Source: Bacteroidales bacterium
Lineage (GTDB): Bacteria; Bacteroidota; Bacteroidia; Bacteroidales; Muribaculaceae
Direction: 5' to 3'
Length of the DNA stretch: 11,593 bases
Assembly: GCA_004552395.1 (NCBI GenBank)
Contig: SFOK01000051.1
Location: 1-11,593, forward strand
Shown: in pieces, positions 1 to 5,871 of the stretch
How positions within the stretch are numbered: position 1 is the stretch's first letter
Layout: every line of letters begins with the position of its first letter
Translations under genes and position numbers: made by a program
Notes under the pieces: model-generated
Told to the model about the DNA's origin: nothing
The model's input: only the letters and a program-made list of their open reading frames with translations
Databases searched by the model: none

Positions 1-268
1 AGAAGGGCGCATCGAAGGCAAAGCGATGAAATCCGACATATCCGATAAACTCTCCTGTTTCTTTTATTTCAACGGCATACAATCCGAAGCCCGTTTCCTC
101 AAATTCAGTAATTATGCGGTCCACAAACGCATTTGATTCATCGGCAGACAAAGTCGCCGGAAAATATTTCATGACATTTTTGTTGCCGTTCATCTCAGCA
201 AATGGAATCCTGTCTTCATGTTTCCATAAACGCAGTATCAGGAGGTCAGTTTCCAAATTGATTTCCAT
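1..268 (-). CDS. GNAT-family N-acetyltransferase (RimJ/RimL type), partial
   Basis: Not annotated by long-ORF criteria because it runs off the left edge; about 89 codons from ATG at 268 are visible. The translation begins MEINLETDLLILRLW, followed by HEDRIPFAEMNGNKNVMKYF and, further on, GLYAVEIKETGEFIGYVGF. This is the N-terminal half of the acetyltransferase_3 (RimJ/RimL) fold: the 'T-x-x-L-x-L-R' first strand, a helix with the 'N-x-x-V-M-K-Y-F' pattern, and the 'G-x-F-I-G-Y-V-G' strand. Such enzymes transfer acetyl from acetyl-CoA to an amino group; the substrate cannot be read here, and the acetyl-CoA loop lies beyond the edge. Third codon positions are more A/T-rich than in the neighbouring genes (ATA, TTG, AAA, TTT frequent), which may mean recent acquisition. 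The family call is firm; the precise function is unknown. Confidence 0.85.
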   Translation of the reverse strand, partial: MEINLETDLLILRLWKHEDRIPFAEMNGNKNVMKYFPATLSADESNAFVDRIITEFEETGFGLYAVEIKETGEFIGYVGFHRFAFDAPF

Positions 269-360
269 GATGCAAAATTAACCATTTTTAATGCTCCTTA
301 AAAATACTAACAAAGAAATAAGTTGAGACGACTTCAATGCGATATCCGAAAAAATATAGT

Positions 361-533
361 AATTTTGATCTCAGAATAACTAACTCTGACCTCAGAATAA
401 GTAGCCGCGCTCGCGAGCTGCTGTGATCACCTGGTTCACTCAGTTTTCGATAGTCTCCACGGCTTTCTGAATTTTGGCTTCAGAATAAGTAATTTTGGCT
501 TCAGAAAAAACTAATTTTGATATCAGAAAAACT
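361..533. repeat. Degenerate 21-22 bp direct-repeat array (five copies, interrupted)
   Basis: Five related units follow the pattern AATTTTGRYNTCAGAATAAGT: 361-381, 382-403, 470-490, 491-512 and 513-533. Copies 3-5 are contiguous and very similar; copies 1-2 are separated from them by a GC-rich 66-base stretch. The junction between units regenerates TAATTTTG, a match to the Bacteroidota -7 element TAnnTTTG, at 360-367, 490-497 and 512-519. The repeat spacing alone does not place a TTTG at the usual -33 distance. On the minus strand the central copies read as an in-frame 7-codon repeat (SEAKITY, SEAKIQK), but stop codons break the frame nearby. Confidence 0.75.
466..497 (+). promoter_or_regulatory. 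Candidate promoter of the lipoprotein gene
   Basis: TAATTTTG at 490-497 matches the Bacteroidota -7 element TAnnTTTG. TCTG at 466-469 lies 20 bases upstream and matches the -33 element TTTG at three of four positions. Transcription would start near 501, leaving a leader of about 40 bases. Another -7 match at 512-519 has no suitable -33 partner. Confidence 0.35.
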
Positions 534-541
534 AACATATC

Positions 542-1069
542 ATGCGATTAACTAAATTTCTGGCCGCTTCTTTCGCGGCTCTCGCAATCCTGGCGTCAGG
601 CTGCTCCAAAGGTCCCGCCGGCCTCTCTGTCAAAGATAAATGGCAGCAGACCGAAGTGAACAGCAAAGAGGTCCGCTATAAGCTCTTCCCCGGCACCGTC
701 GGCTCCGAGTCAGGCTATCTCGAAATAGTCGACCTGGGCGATCACCGCGCCGCCCTGCGCATCTTCCGCGGCGAGGAACCGCTCTCCAAGCCGCAGTATT
801 TCCATGTGCGTCTGGTGCAGAACGGCTACTCCATGACCATTCACGCCGAGCTTAAAGACGGCTATTTGATCGACGACAGCAGCCTCTCCGGCAACGGCAT
901 GGAGCCTCACTTCTATCAGTGGCTCTGCAACCTCTCAGGCAAGCCGATCACTATCGACGGCTACGCCAACTCCACACCCGGATATTTCGAAAACGAGAAG
1001 CGCACACCGGCCGACTTCACCTTCAAATTCGAGAACCTCGACCTATCCGGAATTACTCAGCAGCCGTAA
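542..1069 (+). CDS. Small putative lipoprotein of unknown function
   Basis: A 175-residue protein with a clear lipoprotein signal: positively charged start (MRLTK), hydrophobic stretch at residues 6-18, and lipobox ASGC with the lipidated cysteine at 21. It should therefore be anchored in the outer or inner membrane facing the periplasm or surface. The mature part (22-175) has no internal membrane segment and no catalytic motif I recognise. It alternates hydrophobic and polar residues like a small beta-rich domain (for example GYLEIVDLGDHRAALRIF). Third positions are GC-rich as in the rest of the window, supporting real coding. No Shine-Dalgarno precedes the ATG, as is normal in Bacteroidota. 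It stands alone, upstream of a terminator hairpin and convergent to the peptidase gene. I do not recognise the family. Confidence 0.85.
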   Translation: MRLTKFLAASFAALAILASGCSKGPAGLSVKDKWQQTEVNSKEVRYKLFPGTVGSESGYLEIVDLGDHRAALRIFRGEEPLSKPQYFHVRLVQNGYSMTIHAELKDGYLIDDSSLSGNGMEPHFYQWLCNLSGKPITIDGYANSTPGYFENEKRTPADFTFKFENLDLSGITQQP

Positions 1070-1090
1070 AACCCTGAGAAGTTGAAATAT

Positions 1091-1130
1091 AAAAAGCCGC
1101 GAGGCTGCGCCTCCCAGGCGCAACCTCGCG
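1091..1130. terminator. Bidirectional hairpin terminator between convergent genes
   Basis: A 15-base-pair stem with a single mismatch (1098-1112 with 1116-1130) and a CCC loop. On the minus strand the stem is followed by GC and then five T (1095-1091), so it is the better terminator for the peptidase transcript. On the plus strand only a weak T-rich stretch follows, at 1131-1143, for the lipoprotein gene. Confidence 0.8.
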
Positions 1131-1145
1131 TTCGCATCATTTTCC

Positions 1146-1180
1146 AGGAGCGATAAGGTCTAATTCCCTTTCTCGCTCCT
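1146..1180. other. Second hairpin in the convergent intergenic region
   Basis: AGGAGCGA (1146-1153) is exactly complementary to TCGCTCCT (1173-1180), with AAGG/CCTT able to pair inside. No T tract follows on either strand. It lies between the main terminator and the end of the peptidase gene, so it may protect the 3' end of the mRNA; function is inferred only. Confidence 0.45.
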
Positions 1181-1246
1181 GCCTTCGGTATTATCTCAGC
1201 CGGGGGATACGGCCTCTTTGCGGGCTCTGCCTCAGCTTTTGCGGAT

Positions 1247-2458
1247 TTACTTCTTGATACCCAGCTTCTTGGCTATGGCATTAGGTATGGCATCCTTATG
1301 CACGATCATAGAGATCGTCTTGGCTTGGAAATAAGGCTTGCTCAGGTAGAAATAGCCGTCGTAGATCTGGTTGGTGTCCCAAGAGTTCTTAACCTTGTAA
1401 TAGCGGGTGCCGTTCTGGTCCACAGCGTAACCCACGATCTCCATGCCGTGGTCGTCGGTCGTGGCCTGGATGTCGAAATCTTTCTGACGCGATTCCTGAG
1501 TGACCTCCTGCTCCTCGCAGGGGCCTGTGATCTCGAACTTCTCGGCCTCGCGGTCCTTGTCGGAGAGCTTCACCCAGCGCGACAGCTCGGTGTCGGTCAT
1601 ATCCTTCTCCGATTTGGCTTTGGGAAGAAGAGCGTAGCCCTTGGTCCACTTGAAGCCCGGCTCGGAGACGTCGGCAGCCCAGGCGATGGGGAAGCCGTTC
1701 TCCACGGCGTTGTCGAGGATCTGCTGAAGCTCGTCGAGAGGCACATTGTAGGAGCTGGCCCAGAGCCAGTTGTCGGCTACCTCTACGGGGAACTGGGTGT
1801 AGAAGGGATGGTGCGACCATGAAGTGACGCTCACATAATCGTCGGGATTGATGCCCAGCGATGCGGCGTAGGATTTCGGAGTGTAGGTCTTGCCCTGATA
1901 GGTGAACGACTCGGGCACTTTGCCCATGTAGCCGTCGAGAATACCGCGCAGACCGGCCTTCCAGCCTGTTGTGAGTTTCTTGCCGGCATTGCGGAGCACG
2001 CCGTTCATGTAGCCTTCCATGGCGTCGAAGAGCTCATAGTGGCTGTGCTTCTCGTCGCCATATTCGAGACCTTTGTAGACCTCTTCGGGCATCATGCCGT
2101 AGTTGCGCCACACGTAGAGGGGGTCAACGCCCGAGCCGCCCTGGGCGAAGTTGATCTTGCCGCCCATGCGGATATATTTGTCGGCCTTGTCCTCGTAGCA
2201 TTTGCGCACCACGAACATCTCCGACAGGTGAGTCTCCTTGCCCGTCTGGCGTATTATCTCATCCTCGAGAAACGAGTTGGTCGAGAAGCACCAGCATGTT
2301 CCCGATTTGTTCTGATCCTTCACCGGTGTGGTCTTGATCACCTTCACGTCAGTGAACTTGAACCCTGTGGAATCGGGGTTCTCCGGCTCGGCTTTCTGAG
2401 CTGCCATGACGGGAAGCACCGTCAGAGCAGCCGCAATGATTGTTAAGCTCTTTTTCAT
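1247..2458 (-). CDS. Secreted C1-family cysteine peptidase (aminopeptidase C / bleomycin-hydrolase-like)
   Basis: A 403-residue protein. Residues 1-20 form a signal peptide (MKKS, then a hydrophobic run, cleavage expected after A20 to leave Q21), so the enzyme is exported to the periplasm or outside. Papain-type active site: Q49 (oxyanion hole) and C55 in QNKSGTCWCFS, with the papain-like spacing of six; H337 in TDDHGMEIVGY; N358 in VKNSWD. The long insertion between the Cys and His halves, with conserved W and Y residues, fits the C1B (PepC/bleomycin hydrolase) branch better than classical papain. PepC in lactic acid bacteria is cytoplasmic and about 440 residues; this exported form is the Bacteroidales variant. 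Likely role: trimming peptides taken up or met outside the cytoplasm. It lies 85 bases after ychF on the same strand and shows no clear promoter, so it may be read through from ychF. Confidence 0.93.
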   Translation of the reverse strand: MKKSLTIIAAALTVLPVMAAQKAEPENPDSTGFKFTDVKVIKTTPVKDQNKSGTCWCFSTNSFLEDEIIRQTGKETHLSEMFVVRKCYEDKADKYIRMGGKINFAQGGSGVDPLYVWRNYGMMPEEVYKGLEYGDEKHSHYELFDAMEGYMNGVLRNAGKKLTTGWKAGLRGILDGYMGKVPESFTYQGKTYTPKSYAASLGINPDDYVSVTSWSHHPFYTQFPVEVADNWLWASSYNVPLDELQQILDNAVENGFPIAWAADVSEPGFKWTKGYALLPKAKSEKDMTDTELSRWVKLSDKDREAEKFEITGPCEEQEVTQESRQKDFDIQATTDDHGMEIVGYAVDQNGTRYYKVKNSWDTNQIYDGYFYLSKPYFQAKTISMIVHKDAIPNAIAKKLGIKK

Positions 2459-2543
2459 GATAGTTAAGTATGGTTAGAGTTTTGTAATTCAGTTTTTATG
2501 AGCCGGCCTGCGCGGGGTTTCCCGGGCAAGCTCGCGAGCCGCT

Positions 2544-3647
2544 TTACACATTGAAGCGGAAGTGCATGATATCGCCGTCGTTGACCACATATTCCTTGCC
2601 CTCCACCGAGAGTTTGCCGGCCTCTTTCACGCCCTGTTCGCCGCCGAGTTCCACATAATCGGGATACTTGATCACCTCGGCGCGGATGAAACCCTTCTCG
2701 AAGTCGGTGTGGATGATTCCGGCGCACTGCGGCGCTTTCGAGCCGCGGCGGAACGTCCAGGCGCGGCACTCGTCGGCTCCGGCCGTGAAGAATGTCTGCA
2801 GGTCGAGCAGATGATAAGCGGCGCGTATCAGACGGTTCACACCCGATTCCTCGAGCCCAATCTCCTGAAGGAACTCGCGGCGCTCCTCGTAGGTGTCGAG
2901 CTCGGCTATCTCGCTCTCGGTCTGCGCGGCCACGATCAGAAGGTCTGCGCCCTCGTCCTTGATAGCCTCGCGCACGGCGTCCACGTACTTGTTGCCCTTC
3001 ACGGCCGACGCGTCGTCAACGTTGCACACATAGAGCACCGGCTTGTTGGTGAGCAGGAAGAGGTCGCGGGCCAGCCGCCGGTCCTCCTTGCTCTCGAAGG
3101 TCACTGTGCGCGCCGATTTGCCGGCAAGAAGCGCCTCGCGGTAAGCCTCCAGGATCGAAACAAGAGCCTTGGCTTGCTTGTCGCCGCCCGTCTGGGCCTG
3201 CTTCTGCACCTTGGCAAGGCGCGACTCCACAGTCTCCAGGTCCTTGATCTGCAGCTCCATGTCTATGATCTCCTTGTCGCGGACCGGGTCCACGGAGCCG
3301 TCCACATGTGTGATATTATCGTCGTCGAAGCAGCGGAGCACATGCAGGATGGCGTCCGTCTCTCGTATGTTGGCCAGGAACTTATTGCCGAGGCCTTCCC
3401 CTTTGGAAGCGCCCTTCACCAGTCCGGCTATGTCCACGATCTCCACCGTGGCGGGGACTATGCTCTTGGGCGAGCACATCTCCACGAGCTTGTTAAGCCG
3501 CTCGTCGGGGACGGTGATCACACCCACATTGGGCTCTATTGTACAGAAAGGGAAGTTGGCCGACTGAGCTTTGGCGTTGCTCAGGCAGTTGAAAAGTGTG
3601 GACTTGCCCACATTGGGAAGGCCCACTATGCCGCATTGAAGTGCCAT
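2544..3647 (-). CDS. ychF: Redox-regulated ATPase YchF (OLA1/Obg-family)
   Basis: A 367-residue protein, the usual family length. The N-terminal P-loop domain has GLPNVGKST (residues 9-17, Walker A) and DIAGLVKGASKGEG (72-85, G3). In place of the GTP-specific NKxD there is NVDD (209-212), in keeping with the ATP preference of YchF. A coiled-coil insertion covers about 125-165, and the C-terminal TGS domain about 280-367. C35 in NFPFCTIEPN matches the redox-sensitive cysteine described in E. coli YchF. The protein binds ribosomes and takes part in stress and translation control. The start is well placed, since the Walker motif begins nine residues in. The leader is unusual: a 374-base inverted-repeat element ends six bases before the ATG, and the best promoter lies beyond it at 4050-4081. 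The cysteine peptidase gene follows on the same strand. Confidence 0.97.
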   Translation of the reverse strand: MALQCGIVGLPNVGKSTLFNCLSNAKAQSANFPFCTIEPNVGVITVPDERLNKLVEMCSPKSIVPATVEIVDIAGLVKGASKGEGLGNKFLANIRETDAILHVLRCFDDDNITHVDGSVDPVRDKEIIDMELQIKDLETVESRLAKVQKQAQTGGDKQAKALVSILEAYREALLAGKSARTVTFESKEDRRLARDLFLLTNKPVLYVCNVDDASAVKGNKYVDAVREAIKDEGADLLIVAAQTESEIAELDTYEERREFLQEIGLEESGVNRLIRAAYHLLDLQTFFTAGADECRAWTFRRGSKAPQCAGIIHTDFEKGFIRAEVIKYPDYVELGGEQGVKEAGKLSVEGKEYVVNDGDIMHFRFNV

Positions 3648-3653
3648 ATAGGG

Positions 3654-4027
3654 TTAGACCTTGTTCCTTAACGCATGTTAAAAGCAGGGGTCGCAAGCTT
3701 GCGTCAGATTCGGTCGGCAGACGAAGGAGCATACTGACGTATGCGACTGAGTCTGACGGCTGAGGATGGCGTGAGATTGCGGGACGAAGGCAATTTCATC
3801 CTTTATCCTGTTTCGCTTCGTTAACATTTGCGTCGACGGGAACATCCGGCCTTTTATGATTAAATTGTTAAAAAAAATAATTATTTCTTCACTTGCCCGC
3901 CATCTTGCCGGTGCTTTTCGCCAAGTATCATCAGTTGCATAGCCCGCTATGCTGCTTCTTCAACTTGCAAAAATCCCTCGGCAATATGTCGCCCTTGCTT
4001 TAACATTCGTTATGGAACAAGGTCTAA
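3654..4027. repeat. Inverted pair of about 140-bp structured repeats with 29-bp terminal inverted repeats
   Basis: The ends 3654-3682 and 3999-4027 are inverted repeats matching at 27 of 29 bases, starting TTAGACCTTGTTCC. Similarity continues inward at lower identity to about 3797 on the left and 3884 on the right, so two diverged copies of one element face each other around a spacer of about 85 A/T-rich bases. Left copy: hairpin TTAAC/GTTAA (3670-3681 region), palindrome CGCAAGCTTGCG (3692-3703), and a 15-pair stem 3702-3716/3744-3758 (two G-T wobbles when read in the plus direction) enclosing GCATACTGACGTATGC (3729-3744). Right copy: the equivalent apical hairpin GCATAGCCCGCTATGC (3937-3952) and outer stem 3920-3937/3961-3982. 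No target-site duplication is visible and no transposase is present. It could be a MITE-like or REP/BIME-like element, or a regulatory leader. Confidence 0.8.
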
Positions 4028-4034
4028 AAATCTG

Positions 4035-4066
4035 TTTGTTTTTGCAATGCAAAATTAGTAAATTTC
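4035..4066 (+). promoter_or_regulatory. Candidate porX promoter
   Basis: TTTG at 4035-4038, exactly 20 bases, then TAAATTTC at 4059-4066, which matches TAnnTTTG except for the last base. Transcription would start near 4070, giving a leader of about 120 bases that excludes the inverted-repeat element. It overlaps the oppositely directed ychF promoter. A palindrome with 7-base arms, TTTTGCA/TGCAAAA (4040-4054), lies between the two boxes and could be an operator. Confidence 0.45.
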
Positions 4067-4081
4067 GCGCACAGGTCCAAA
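4050..4081 (-). promoter_or_regulatory. Candidate ychF promoter
   Basis: On the minus strand, TTTG (4081-4078), exactly 20 bases, then TAATTTTG (4057-4050): a full match to the Bacteroidota consensus. Transcription would start near 4046-4043 and run through both repeat copies before reaching the ychF ATG at 3647, a leader of nearly 400 bases. Confidence 0.6.
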
Positions 4082-4192
4082 CGTTTGCCGCTTGCCGAGT
4101 GGCCCTCGCGCCGCAACTGCCCCGTTCCGCGGAACTATTGGCGCCGCGAAAATGTTTTCTTTTTACGCACCACAGAAATTTACACCTTGTTT

Positions 4193-5764
4193 ATGGAAAG
4201 AATCCTCTGGGCCGACGATGAGATAGATCTGCTCAAACCTCACATACTGTTCCTCAAATCCAAAGGTTACGACGTGGCCACCGTCACCAACGGCCAGGAC
4301 GCCGCCGAAGCCGTGAGCCGCGAGCACGTCGACCTCGTGCTGCTCGACGAGAATATGCCCGGCCTTTCCGGTCTGGAGACCCTCGACATCATATCCAAGG
4401 CACGCCCCGACCTGCCGGTCATCATGATCACCAAAAGCGAGGAGGAGAATATCATGAATCAGGCCATCGGCTCCATGATCGCCGACTACCTGATCAAACC
4501 CGTGAATCCGAGCCAGATACTCCTTTCTATAAAGAAGAATCTCCATTCCTCGGAGCTTGTGGCCGCGCAAGCCTCCAGCTCGTATCAGCAGGAATTCCAG
4601 ACTCTCGCCTCGCGCATAAACCGCGCCGAAAGCATCGACGATTTCTATGCCCTCTACCGGCAGCTCGTCTTCTGGGACCTAAAGCTCTCGCAGACAGACA
4701 CCTCCATGGACGAGATGCTCGCCATGCAGAAACGCGACGCCAATTTCAACTTCGTAAAATTCGTGAAGCAGAATTATGAGGGCTGGGCCGTTCCGCTCGT
4801 CTCTCCCGGCAAAGCACCCGCGCCCGGCGCCGAAGAGAGGCCCCTCATGAGCCCCGACATCTTCAAACGCCGCGTATTCCCCGCACTCGACAAAGGCGAG
4901 AAGATCTTCTTCATCCTCATCGACAATTTCCGCCTCGACCAGTGGAGAGTGGTTCAGCCCCTCCTCTCCGACATGTTCAGCGTCAGCGAAGAGCTCTACA
5001 CCACAATCCTGCCCACATCCACTCAGTATGCCCGCAACTCCATCTTCGCCGGCCTCATGCCGCTCCAGATAGCCAGGATGTTCCCCAAATTCTGGGTGGA
5101 GGAAGACGAGGACGAAGGCAAGAACATCTATGAAGAAGACCTCGTGCGCACTCAGATGGAACGTTTCCGCCGCAAGGAACAGTTCTCCTACACCAAGCTA
5201 AACGACTCTCAGGCCGCCGAGAAATTCCTCGGCCGCATCAGATCGCTCTCGCAGAATGAGCTCAACGTCGTAGTCATGAACTTCATCGACATGCTCAGCC
5301 ACGCCCGCACCGAGTCCAAGATGATAGCGGAGCTCGCCAACAGCGACGCCGCATACCGCTCCATCACCGAGTCCTGGTTCCGACATAGCAACGCCCTCGA
5401 CATCTTCCGACGCATAGGCGAAGAAGGCTACAAGATCATACTCACCACCGACCACGGCACCATACGCGTCGACAACCCCATAAAAGTGGTCGGCGACCGC
5501 AACACAAACACCAACCTCCGCTACAAAGTAGGCAAGAACCTCAACTACAACCACAAACAAGTCTTCGAGATGCTCAAGCCCGAGCGATTCGGACTCCCCA
5601 TGCCCAACCTCTCCAGCGTCTTTATCTACGCATGCAACGAAGACTTCTTCTCCTATCCCAACAACTACAACTACTACGTGCAGTACTACACCGGCACCTT
5701 CCAGCACGGCGGCATCTCCCTCGAAGAGATGCTCGTCCCCCTCGTCACCCTAACCCCCCGCTAA
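4193..5764 (+). CDS. porX: PorX-type response regulator with PglZ (alkaline phosphatase superfamily) domain
   Basis: A 523-residue protein, close to P. gingivalis PorX. Residues 1-120 form a CheY-like receiver: acidic pocket D8/D9, phospho-acceptor D52 in LLDENMPG, T80, and K102 in DYLIKPV. A helical linker spans about 125-215. The PglZ domain covers about 220-523: D244 in LIDNFRLDQW, the nucleophile region PTSTQYARN (274-282), D366 and H370 in FIDMLSHA, D420-H421 in TTDHGT, and H505 in FQHGG. All expected metal ligands and the nucleophile Thr region are present, so it should be an active zinc phosphodiesterase/phosphatase. In T9SS bacteria PorX works with the kinase PorY and a sigma factor to control secretion genes. 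Homologues also occur in Bacteroidales without a known T9SS, and no T9SS gene is visible here. An upstream ATG (4085) would add 36 residues unlike a receiver; MERILWADDE is the natural start. Confidence 0.93.
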   Translation: MERILWADDEIDLLKPHILFLKSKGYDVATVTNGQDAAEAVSREHVDLVLLDENMPGLSGLETLDIISKARPDLPVIMITKSEEENIMNQAIGSMIADYLIKPVNPSQILLSIKKNLHSSELVAAQASSSYQQEFQTLASRINRAESIDDFYALYRQLVFWDLKLSQTDTSMDEMLAMQKRDANFNFVKFVKQNYEGWAVPLVSPGKAPAPGAEERPLMSPDIFKRRVFPALDKGEKIFFILIDNFRLDQWRVVQPLLSDMFSVSEELYTTILPTSTQYARNSIFAGLMPLQIARMFPKFWVEEDEDEGKNIYEEDLVRTQMERFRRKEQFSYTKLNDSQAAEKFLGRIRSLSQNELNVVVMNFIDMLSHARTESKMIAELANSDAAYRSITESWFRHSNALDIFRRIGEEGYKIILTTDHGTIRVDNPIKVVGDRNTNTNLRYKVGKNLNYNHKQVFEMLKPERFGLPMPNLSSVFIYACNEDFFSYPNNYNYYVQYYTGTFQHGGISLEEMLVPLVTLTPR

Positions 5765-5812
5765 TCCCAGCCAATAAAATTCCGGCGTATCCTACTCCCT
5801 CCCTCCCACCGC

Positions 5813-5845
5813 AAAAAAACCGCGCCTCAGAAATGAAGCGCGGTT
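5813..5845 (-). terminator. Hairpin terminator with GAAA loop (end of oxidoreductase operon)
   Basis: AACCGCGC (5818-5825) pairs with GCGCGGTT (5838-5845). After one mismatch, TCA/TGA pair around a GAAA sequence at 5830-5833. On the minus strand the stem runs straight into a seven-T tract (5819-5813), so it is a strong intrinsic terminator for the oxidoreductase operon ending at 5872. In the plus direction (after porX) only CTCTCT follows, so it is weaker there. Confidence 0.85.
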
Positions 5846-5871
5846 CTCTCTATAAATCGGGTTTATGAAAT

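Larger units (their letters stand above)
269..541. other. Divergent intergenic region with a repeat array
   Basis: A/T-rich gap between the acetyltransferase (leftward) and the lipoprotein gene (rightward). It contains the degenerate 21-22 base repeats and the GC-rich interruption listed separately. No tRNA or recognisable ncRNA was seen. A TAATTTTG on the minus strand (280-273) lies only five bases before the acetyltransferase ATG. Confidence 0.6.
3648..4192. other. ychF-porX divergent intergenic region
   Basis: 545 bases without a convincing gene. It holds the inverted-repeat element (3654-4027), two overlapping promoters of opposite direction (4035-4081), and a porX leader of about 120 bases with a perfect 12-base palindrome GTTCCGCGGAAC (4124-4135). 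Open frames inside it simply read through the repeat and show no recognisable protein. Confidence 0.7.

Noticed and set aside
273..280. TAATTTTG -7 box on the minus strand just before the acetyltransferase ATG, suggesting a leaderless mRNA
   Set aside because: The -33 position reads AAAA on the plus strand instead of CAAA, and the same A/T-rich word is common in intergenic DNA here; evidence is too thin for a promoter call.
361..533. CRISPR array
   Set aside because: The units are contiguous and degenerate with no regular unique spacers, and no cas genes are present.
2562..3671. 369-codon plus-strand open frame opposite ychF
   Set aside because: It is a shadow of ychF, with no recognisable domains; ychF itself is a full-length, highly conserved gene.
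3654..4027. Insertion sequence with transposase
   Set aside because: The inverted ends look transposon-like, but the interior has no protein-coding frame with a transposase motif and no target duplication flanks it.
3949..4221. 90-codon plus-strand open frame running out of the inverted repeat into porX
   Set aside because: It starts in the repeat element, crosses the promoter region and is out of frame with porX; no protein-like features.
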